Shown: one piece after another, positions 57,832 through 64,000 of the stretch
How positions within the stretch are numbered: the first letter of the stretch is position 1
Layout: the number at the start of each line of letters is the position of its first letter
Origin: Psychrobacter sp. FDAARGOS_221
Lineage (GTDB): Bacteria; Pseudomonadota; Gammaproteobacteria; Pseudomonadales; Moraxellaceae
NCBI RefSeq assembly: GCF_002313155.2
Contig: NZ_NWFK02000001.1
Coordinates: forward strand, 2,976,001-3,040,000
Length of the DNA: 64,000 nucleotides
Direction: 5' to 3'
The notes under the pieces: model-generated
What the model was told of the DNA's origin: nothing
What the model saw: only the letters and a program-made list of their open reading frames with translations
Databases searched by the model: none
Position numbers and translations under genes: made by a program

Positions 57832-58479
57832 ATGACCGCAAAAGTTACCAAACGTTCTGAGCAAAAACGTGCACGTGAAACCAAAGATAAAATTCTGACC
57901 GCTGCTATCAAAGAGTTTTCAGCGGCAGGATTCGAAGGGGTATCGACACGTGCAATAGCCAGCCGTGCAGGGGTGAATCATACTTTGATTACCCATCATT
58001 TTGGCAGTAAAGCTGAGCTATGGAAAACGGCAGCGAAGGCCATCTTTGATACTTATTCGGCACAATCTGAAAAACGATTGCTTGATCTGGGTGATGTTGA
58101 GCAGAAAAAAGTAGTACGTGAGTTATTAAAGCACTATATTGAGTTCAGCGCTGAGTTTCCAGACTTTCATCGGTTTATGATTCAGGCCAACCGCGGTGAT
58201 TTAGAGTTGTTAAATTGGTTTACCGATGAGTATTTAAGCCAGTATTCAGACTCAGAACTCGACTTATTACAACAAGCGCAAAAACTGGGTCTTATGCCGC
58301 AGGGTGATAGTCTTCATATTCGATATTTGTTTATGGGGGCAGTGACTTCTATTTTTACTTTTGCACCGCAATATCAACGTTTATCTGGAAAAGATCCGTT
58401 TTCTGAAGCCGTTGTTGAAAAGCATATTGATTATGTGTTGTCATTATTTGAAGTCAAAAAAGACACAATACTAGGGTAG
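57832..58479 (+). CDS. TetR-family transcriptional regulator
   Basis: 215 residues. The N-terminal helix-turn-helix is at residues about 15-60: RETKDKILTAAIKEFSAAGF, GVSTRAIASRAGVNHTLITH and HFGSKAELW. The C-terminal domain (YIEFSAEFPDFHRFMIQANR) is the ligand and dimer region seen in CerR/YbjK-like TetR proteins. The neighbour on the opposite strand, convergent, is an EmrE-type permease. The target genes are not shown by the sequence. Confidence 0.88.
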   Translation: MTAKVTKRSEQKRARETKDKILTAAIKEFSAAGFEGVSTRAIASRAGVNHTLITHHFGSKAELWKTAAKAIFDTYSAQSEKRLLDLGDVEQKKVVRELLKHYIEFSAEFPDFHRFMIQANRGDLELLNWFTDEYLSQYSDSELDLLQQAQKLGLMPQGDSLHIRYLFMGAVTSIFTFAPQYQRLSGKDPFSEAVVEKHIDYVLSLFEVKKDTILG

Positions 58480-58525
58480 AGCGTATGCCCCAAAGCGATA
58501 TCACTTTTAAGACATTATATTGAAC

Positions 58526-58565
58526 AAAAAAGAGCGCTCAGCATCTAATGTTGAGCGCTCTTTTT
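58526..58565. terminator. Bidirectional terminator between tetR-type gene and permease
   Basis: AAAAAAGAGCGCTCA pairs with TGAGCGCTCTTTTT around eleven bases; A and T runs flank the stem. Confidence 0.85.
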
Positions 58566-58581
58566 ATCTTAGAATAACTGA

Positions 58582-59736
58582 TTAACCATTTTTAGCGAAT
58601 AGCATCAAACCGGTTAATACCAGAACAATCCCCATGATACCAAGCAGAGAGGGTGCCGGATTGTTCAAAAATATCATACCGCCCACTAAGGCAAAAACCA
58701 CTTCACTGGCTTGAGTCGCATCAACCCCTGCCACTTCGCTAGGGCTCTCGGCTTGCTCGCGGGCAAACAAAAACAAGCTGGTTGCAATCACACCAGACAG
58801 TAGCGCGACCAAAAAGGTATTATTAACTTGTGCAACATCAGGTAGTTCAGGGCGAATCATAACACCTAAAACCAACCAAAAAGGGGCGCTGCCCAGCGTC
58901 ATTAACCACACTTTATTAAATGAATCTCGTAATAAAGTGGTGGGTATGGTTGGGATTTGCTCAATAGATTGCTGTAGCTTAGATTTTGGTAAGGTCGTCA
59001 CTGCCACACTTTTAGGCTGCTGCTGAAAGTAATCCGCCATTTTTAACGACACAATTCTAGGTGCCAGAGTCGTTAATGGTTGAAACTCGTTATTAACTGT
59101 CCAAAATTGTAAGGTCTGCATGTTTAGCTTTTTCTGAGCTTGCTTAACGTTGTAAGCGCGCGCATTGTAGGATGCTTGCCAAACCAACTGGCTGCCAATT
59201 GGATAACTAAAAGCGGCAATAAGACAGGGCAGCGTCCCATAAATAAGCACGTGTGATAAAGGCGTGTCTAGCCCAAAAAATCCAGCTGAACTGCTAAGCG
59301 CTTCGCTGACATTAGCTAGTATCACCCCAACAAAGATAATAGTGGCATAGAAAATAAAGCGTCTTTCAAAACGATGACCAAATGCCATCAGCACGAATAA
59401 GCTGGCAACCACCGTAAACATAAAGGTAGCCGCAACCACCCAACCGCTAACATGATCTGCGGCATAGCAAAGTCCGGCATAAAAAAAGCCAAACCCAATA
59501 CTGCCGGTAACTGACCAAAATCGCCAGTGGCTGATAAATATATCCCACAGCTGTCTGATTCTTTGCCATCCAAAACGTATGCTAATCAGCGCCGTTAATA
59601 AAATCAGTGCAAACAGATAACGCAAACTGGCAGACCAAAACCAATGTCCACCAGCGGCACTCATTATTTCATTGAGTACATACGTTGAGCTAAAAAAAGC
59701 GCACGCAACTAGGGTAATTAAAATCAGTTTTAGCAT
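58582..59736 (-). CDS. Multidrug-resistance efflux transporter family permease (EmrE-like, PF13536 type)
   Basis: 384 residues from ATG 59736 (a GTG two codons earlier is possible). Ten helices in two EamA-like halves are visible: ILITLVACAFFSSTYVLNEI, GFFYAGLCYAADHVSGWVVA, and near the end SEVVFALVGGMIFLNNPAPS. A hydrophilic insert of about 80 residues (about 205-285) lies between the halves, lengthening the protein beyond the usual 300. The family is named for drug export, but substrates are largely unknown. The gene is convergent with the TetR regulator and downstream of queE by about 47 bases. Confidence 0.75.
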   Translation of the reverse strand: MLKLILITLVACAFFSSTYVLNEIMSAAGGHWFWSASLRYLFALILLTALISIRFGWQRIRQLWDIFISHWRFWSVTGSIGFGFFYAGLCYAADHVSGWVVAATFMFTVVASLFVLMAFGHRFERRFIFYATIIFVGVILANVSEALSSSAGFFGLDTPLSHVLIYGTLPCLIAAFSYPIGSQLVWQASYNARAYNVKQAQKKLNMQTLQFWTVNNEFQPLTTLAPRIVSLKMADYFQQQPKSVAVTTLPKSKLQQSIEQIPTIPTTLLRDSFNKVWLMTLGSAPFWLVLGVMIRPELPDVAQVNNTFLVALLSGVIATSLFLFAREQAESPSEVAGVDATQASEVVFALVGGMIFLNNPAPSLLGIMGIVLVLTGLMLFAKNG

Positions 59737-59782
59737 AAACACTCAGGCAGTTAGAAATTTTATGACTCGAAAAGACCGCTGT

Positions 59783-60511
59783 TTATTTACCTTTGGCATC
59801 GGCCCATATGATTTTGTGAAGCTGCAGTTGTAGGCGTACAGGCAGGGCATCAGCCAATATCCACTCTGCAAGCTCACGTGCTAAGTTAGGCACATCAACG
59901 CTAGCAACATCACCTTGTGCATCCTCATGGACGTTGAACATAGGTGAGAACCACACGGTTGATACACGCTGATCAAGCTGATGCTCAGCGACTATCTGCT
60001 TGGCCCAGTCATAATCTGTGCGATTCATAATCACGAATTTGATTTGATCATGTTGGGTTAGATAATCAAGGTTGGACCATAAGTTTTTGTCAGCTTCACC
60101 ACTACTCGGGGTCTTGATATCCATCACTTTGCTGACCGCTTCAGGAACCTCAGCCACGCTTAACGCACCAGCTGTCTCTAACGAAATCTCATAGCCGTCA
60201 TCAAGTAGTAGAAGCATCAGAGGTATTGCATTGGGCTGAGCTAATGGCTCACCACCGGTTAGGCAGATGCGCTTGCAAGGGTATTGAGCGATATCTGCAA
60301 TGATGGCATCTAGGCTAAGACGCTCACCGCCTGTGAAGGAGTAAGTGGTGTCGCAGTAAACACAGCGTAGAGGGCAGCCAGTCAAGCGCACAAATACAGT
60401 GGGCAAGCCAGCCGTTAGCGCTTCGCCTTGTAGAGAGTAAAAAATCTCTGTCATACGTAATCCAGCTTCAGGATCAGTGACAGGAATGTTGGTCGTTCTT
60501 AAATTTGACAT
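59783..60511 (-). CDS. queE: 7-carboxy-7-deazaguanine synthase
   Basis: A radical-SAM enzyme of queuosine synthesis that makes 7-carboxy-7-deazaguanine from 6-carboxytetrahydropterin. The 242 residues contain EIFYSLQGEALTAGLPTVF, the cluster motif GCPLRCVYCDT, TGGERLSL, the SAM motif LTGGEPLAQ and ETAGAL. The C-terminus has QLQLHKIIW. The other queuosine genes are not in view. The permease gene starts 47 bases downstream. Confidence 0.95.
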   Translation of the reverse strand: MSNLRTTNIPVTDPEAGLRMTEIFYSLQGEALTAGLPTVFVRLTGCPLRCVYCDTTYSFTGGERLSLDAIIADIAQYPCKRICLTGGEPLAQPNAIPLMLLLLDDGYEISLETAGALSVAEVPEAVSKVMDIKTPSSGEADKNLWSNLDYLTQHDQIKFVIMNRTDYDWAKQIVAEHQLDQRVSTVWFSPMFNVHEDAQGDVASVDVPNLARELAEWILADALPVRLQLQLHKIIWADAKGK

Positions 60512-60561
60512 AGTAAGCGGTCAGGTTATGAATGAATTTGGTGATAACAGTGATGGCGTTA

Positions 60562-60599
60562 ATAAAAAAGTAAAGGTAAGGATTTTGAATCCTTACCTT
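60562..60599 (-). terminator. Terminator (minus strand) after the small lipoprotein gene
   Basis: On the minus strand AAGGTAAGGATT pairs perfectly with AATCCTTACCTT around CAA, followed by TACTTTTTTATT, upstream of queE. Confidence 0.8.
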
Positions 60600-60745
60600 C
60601 TGGTATTTAACATTTGTTATTAATTAATGAGTATTTGTCTTAATGAATACTTGGCTGTTATTAATAAGAAAATAAAAGCTAAAGCTGTGATAGTAATAAG
60701 CAAACCTTATCTTGTCAGTAATAAATATCTTAAGATAAGAAGCCT

Positions 60746-61066
60746 TTACTTCATTCTAGTTAAGGCACACATAGCCGGTGCATGACCATAGCAATTATGA
60801 GCATTATATAGCTTGATATTAATGGTGTAGCCCTTGCTTTTCATACACTGAGTTTGAGCTTCAAATTTTGTTTTGTTGATTTGGCTGACATCATCAACAT
60901 ACTGACACGCCTTTAGGTCGGCACGAGTTGTTTCCACTGTTGCCCCTGATTTTTCCCAAGCCTCAACAGCACTTGGCGCAGGCTGATGGTAACTGGGCAC
61001 CATAATGACACACCCTGACAGTGTTAAGCTAACAGTTGCTGCTAGGCCAACTAACATATTTTTCAT
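60746..61066 (-). CDS. Small lipoprotein of unknown function
   Basis: 106 residues with the lipobox LSGC after a short signal peptide; the mature part is polar, with five further cysteines (KACQYVDD, TQCMKSKGY, HNCYGH, AMCALTR). The region KFEAQTQCMKSKGY is typical of small outer-membrane lipoproteins with a disulfide. AAGGATACGCC precedes the ATG. It lies between dapD and queE on the same strand. No family is recognised. Confidence 0.7.
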   Translation of the reverse strand: MKNMLVGLAATVSLTLSGCVIMVPSYHQPAPSAVEAWEKSGATVETTRADLKACQYVDDVSQINKTKFEAQTQCMKSKGYTINIKLYNAHNCYGHAPAMCALTRMK

Positions 61067-61135
61067 AAGGCGTATCCTTATTTAATCAACCAGTATTTTA
61101 AACTTGAATGATGTTGCTATAACAACGACAAAAGA

Positions 61136-61957
61136 TTAAGCCAAGCGTAACAGCTCATTGATGCTGGTTTTTGAACGCGTTTTGGCATCAACTTTTTTGA
61201 CAATCACTGCGCAATATAAACTGTGCGTACCGTCTTTTGATGGAAGGCTACCTGATACAACAACTGAGCCGGCAGGAATGCGGCCATAGCTAATTTCGCC
61301 AGTTTCACGATCCAAGATCTTGGTTGACTGTCCGATATAGACACCCATTGAAATTACTGAGCCTTCTTCAACGATAACACCCTCAACAATTTCAGAACGT
61401 GCTCCGATAAAGCAGTTGTCTTCAATGATGGTTGGGTTAGCTTGTAACGGCTCTAAAACACCGCCGATACCAACACCGCCTGATAAATGTACGTTTTTAC
61501 CAATTTGTGCACATGAGCCAACGGTTGCCCAAGTGTCTACCATAGTGCCTTCATCAACGTAGGCGCCAATATTGGTATAGCTTGGCATTAACACTACGCC
61601 TTTACCGATAAATGAACCGCGACGAGCAACAGCCGGTGGCACAACACGCACACCTGATTCAGCGAACTGAGCAGGGGTCCAGTTTGCAAATTTAGTCGGA
61701 ACCTTATCATAGAATTGTAGGTGTTCTGCTGATGGCATTGCATAGTTATCATTCATGCGAAATGACAGCAACACTGCTTTTTTGGCCCACTGATTGACGA
61801 CCCATTCACCTTCTTTCTTTTCAGCAACGCGTAAACTGCCATTATCTAGCTGTTCAAGGACGCTTTCTACCGCTTTCTTAACGTCTTCTGGCATGGTGCT
61901 TGGGCTATAATCAGCGCGATTTTCAAAAGCTTGTTCAATGATTTGTTCTAATGACAT
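61136..61957 (-). CDS. dapD: 2,3,4,5-tetrahydropyridine-2,6-dicarboxylate N-succinyltransferase
   Basis: The succinylase step of lysine and diaminopimelate synthesis, using succinyl-CoA. The 273 residues match E. coli DapD (274). It starts with the helical [20 protein letters not shown] domain, then the left-handed beta helix with hexapeptide repeats: [60 protein letters not shown] and [20 protein letters not shown]. The usual C-terminal catalytic segment ends it. It stands alone. Confidence 0.97.
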   Translation of the reverse strand: MSLEQIIEQAFENRADYSPSTMPEDVKKAVESVLEQLDNGSLRVAEKKEGEWVVNQWAKKAVLLSFRMNDNYAMPSAEHLQFYDKVPTKFANWTPAQFAESGVRVVPPAVARRGSFIGKGVVLMPSYTNIGAYVDEGTMVDTWATVGSCAQIGKNVHLSGGVGIGGVLEPLQANPTIIEDNCFIGARSEIVEGVIVEEGSVISMGVYIGQSTKILDRETGEISYGRIPAGSVVVSGSLPSKDGTHSLYCAVIVKKVDAKTRSKTSINELLRLA

Positions 61958-62143
61958 AAATGATTCCGTAATGTGCTAGTGTGCGTTAACTTAAAGTTAA
62001 CCGCGCCTATGCATTAATTAAAAATAAGGAGGGTTATTGTCGCTAATTTTTGGTCATATAGCAAACGCTGTCACCCTTTTTTTATGACCAGCTCAGTACG
62101 CAAAGTGCCTTTGATAGCCAGTCATAGCCTATATTAAAGTGTT

Positions 62144-63070
62144 TTAGGCGTTATCGATTTGTTTTTGTAACCAGTTCAGCAAATCTTGATAGACCAGTTG
62201 ATTGTCTTTTTCATGCAAGGGTTCATGACGCATTAAGGGGTATAAAAGCTGTTCAACTTGTTTGAACCCTTGCTTTTGCATGCGAATGGTTAGTTTGCGT
62301 ATGCCTTTACCCATATCACCGACTGGATCATCTTCGCCACTGATAAATAGCATAGGGAAGCTTGGGTCAATGGTATCCGCCCAGCCTTTGTCAAGACCGG
62401 CTTGCATTAATTGGAATAAAGTCAAATAGCCATTGTTGGTGAAGTCAAAACCACACAGAGGATCATTTTCATACTCTTTAATGGCTTCAGGATTGGCACA
62501 TAACCAGGCACGATCTGATTTGATACGGTTATTCTTTAAGCGTGAATTGAATAATTTATTAACCACAGCGGTAAAGGTGGCATTAGGGCGCTTCGGTTGT
62601 AATCGATTAAGTGTTTTTGCTAATGGAATACCTAATTTAACCAATGGGTTGTAATCACTGCTGCCCATTAAAATGGCGCCATCAAACTCACTACTGTGAA
62701 CTTGTAGCACAGTACGAGCGATAAATGAGCCCATTGAATGCCCTAAGATAAAGTGAGGTACATCAGGGTATTGCTGCTTAAGAATATCAGCCATGATAAT
62801 GACATCTTTTAACAGCGTTTGCATCGGGTGTTTTTTGGCGAAATAACCCAATTCATCAGCATTACGAATACTGCGTCCATGACCTAAATGATCATAGGTT
62901 AGGACAGCAATACCGTGCTCTGCTAAAAACTGAGCAAATTTGGCATAGCGCCCGCTGTGCTCAGTCATACCGTGTAAAATCAGCAAGGTTGCTTTGGCAG
63001 GTTGTTTTGGCTCAAATAGGGTATGGTTTAGAGTGTGAATCTTATCTGATGAGAGCAGAGTCTTAACCAT
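62144..63070 (-). CDS. Alpha/beta hydrolase, lysophospholipase/monoacylglycerol lipase-like
   Basis: 308 residues with the serine-hydrolase fold. HGMTEHSGRYAKFAQFLAEH and TYDHLGHGRS mark the start; the nucleophile elbow is GHSMGS, with Asp in FISGEDDPVGDMGKGIRKLT and His near MRHEPLHE. The pattern fits PldB/monoacylglycerol lipases that cleave lysolipids or monoglycerides. There is no signal peptide, so a cytosolic location is likely. An AAAGGACG ribosome site precedes the ATG. The TAXI binding-protein gene is divergent across a 448-base spacer. Confidence 0.88.
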   Translation of the reverse strand: MVKTLLSSDKIHTLNHTLFEPKQPAKATLLILHGMTEHSGRYAKFAQFLAEHGIAVLTYDHLGHGRSIRNADELGYFAKKHPMQTLLKDVIIMADILKQQYPDVPHFILGHSMGSFIARTVLQVHSSEFDGAILMGSSDYNPLVKLGIPLAKTLNRLQPKRPNATFTAVVNKLFNSRLKNNRIKSDRAWLCANPEAIKEYENDPLCGFDFTNNGYLTLFQLMQAGLDKGWADTIDPSFPMLFISGEDDPVGDMGKGIRKLTIRMQKQGFKQVEQLLYPLMRHEPLHEKDNQLVYQDLLNWLQKQIDNA

Positions 63071-63518
63071 GAAGCGTCCTTTATATAATAGTATTGGTTT
63101 TTGCTTGATATTGTATGAAGTCTGACCAGAGTACAGCTGTTTACATCCGTTGTTTTAAGTCAACAGCTATTGCCTGTTAAAACTAATAATCCGTAAACTA
63201 GTGAATAATCTTGACCGATATTGATTGAAAATATTGGTTCAAATTTTTGGTAAATAATGACTTATTATACCTGATAATTGCATAGCGCTCAGGGTCTAGA
63301 TGCTGATATTATTATTGCGCTTTAGTATCAGTTTGTTGCAATATATGCTATAAATATTACTACTTCAAAAAATAAATTTTGTAAGTTTATGATAATCACA
63401 CTCTGCATTAGTTTATATTGAAAATCGAAGTATGCATTTTAACTTTCAGCGTATAACCATAGCTGATAACTTATATCAATAATTCATACCACTCATTCAT
63501 AGGTACTAGGATATAACC
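63071..63518. other. Divergent spacer hydrolase / TAXI gene
   Basis: 448 AT-rich bases. No gene, terminator or clear palindrome is visible; it presumably holds promoters for both flanking genes. Confidence 0.5.
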
Positions 63519-64000
63519 ATGACAAAAAAATCATTTAAAACAAAAGCATCTTTATTAGCAACTGTACTTTTAGCAAGCAGTCTTGGCTTGAGCGCATGCT
63601 CAAATGAAAGTGATACAAATAGTGCTGCAGATAGTGAAGCAGCAGTATCGGCAGATAAATTACAAACTAAGTTTGTTACGCTTGCAACTGGCGGTGCATC
63701 TGGTCCATATAACATTATTGGTACCTCTCTAACAGAAGCTTACAATGCGACCTATGGCGTTAACTCTAAAACGCAAACCACAGGTGCTTCGGTTGAAAAT
63801 ATGAATTTGATCGATCAAGGCAAGGTTGAAATGGCCTTTGCAATGAGCGATGTTGTGAACGATGCTGTGCTGGGTAGAAATAACTTTAATGCACCAATCA
63901 CTAAAGTACAGCAAGTTGCAGCGCTATATCCTAACTATGTTCAAATCGTGACTTCAAAAAAATCAGGTATCAAGAACTTTGAAGACTTGAAGGGTAAACG
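63519..64000 (+). CDS. TAXI-family TRAP transporter solute-binding lipoprotein, partial
   Basis: The gene runs off the right edge; about 160 codons are present. A signal peptide with lipobox LSAC is followed by FVTLATGGASGPYNIIGTSL, NSKTQTTGASVENMNLIDQG and KVEMAFAMSDVVNDAVLG, the start of TAXI-type binding domains. Such proteins feed TRAP importers with small acids such as glutamate or 2-oxoglutarate. AGG lies eight bases before the ATG. The membrane subunits would be expected beyond the window. Confidence 0.88.
   Translation, partial: MTKKSFKTKASLLATVLLASSLGLSACSNESDTNSAADSEAAVSADKLQTKFVTLATGGASGPYNIIGTSLTEAYNATYGVNSKTQTTGASVENMNLIDQGKVEMAFAMSDVVNDAVLGRNNFNAPITKVQQVAALYPNYVQIVTSKKSGIKNFEDLKGK

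Noticed and set aside
1..64000. tRNA, rRNA, CRISPR, insertion sequence or prophage genes
   Set aside because: Looked for in spacers and by product; no cloverleaf, repeat-spacer array, transposase or phage gene was seen. Manual reading can miss atypical ones.

Overview
The window reads as chromosomal DNA of a gammaproteobacterium of the Moraxellaceae, most like Psychrobacter. This is inferred from protein resemblance (an AdeABC/MexAB-OprM type pump, FimL-like protein, GyrA, IspB, RtcB and an FbpABC-type iron uptake system), AT-rich spacers and a dense gene layout. No rRNA, tRNA, CRISPR array, transposase or prophage gene was found. Both ends cut through genes: a YjiH-type membrane protein at the left and a TAXI-type binding lipoprotein at the right.

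Layout. 1-4 kb: histidine utilisation (hutU, a YjiH-family membrane protein, and divergent hutC). 4-6.8 kb: sulfur handling (a BigR-like ArsR repressor, two YeeE/YedE transporter halves, an EamA-like exporter). 6.8-9 kb: RNA ligase rtcB, with a structured leader and two tiny ORFs around it. 9.2-12 kb: an ABC exporter broken by one in-frame stop, an arsenate-reductase-like phosphatase, ppnP. 12.3-15 kb: acyl-CoA synthetase and an SDR dehydrogenase. 15-21 kb: topoisomerase IB, cardiolipin synthase, waaA, rsmE. 21-27 kb: an iron(III) ABC system with two unlike binding proteins and a Fur-like site. 27-37.4 kb: cmoM, gyrA, a GST, clpB with a heat-shock-like promoter, a BCCT osmolyte transporter. 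37.4-45.3 kb (mostly minus): Kazal-like lipoprotein, DUF3144 protein, metK, nth, an RnfB-like ferredoxin, a FimL-like protein, dnaQ and rnhA. 45.7-53.3 kb: two small envelope proteins and a three-gene RND efflux operon. 53.9-63 kb: ispB, rplU-rpmA, lolA, a TetR regulator, an EmrE-type permease, queE, dapD and a lysophospholipase-like hydrolase.

The strongest oddity is the rnhA-dnaQ junction. rnhA ends in TTA AAA AAA AAC TGA, and the -1 frame is open through this run of nine A straight into dnaQ, which has no convincing start of its own. A -1 ribosomal frameshift, transcriptional slippage or a one-base length change would give an RNase HI-DnaQ fusion. Other points for a second look are the large inverted repeat before metK, a leader ORF followed by a hairpin terminator before rtcB, an FbpA paralogue lacking the iron-binding tyrosines, the nonsense codon in the ABC exporter, and three- or four-copy short tandem repeats in several spacers.
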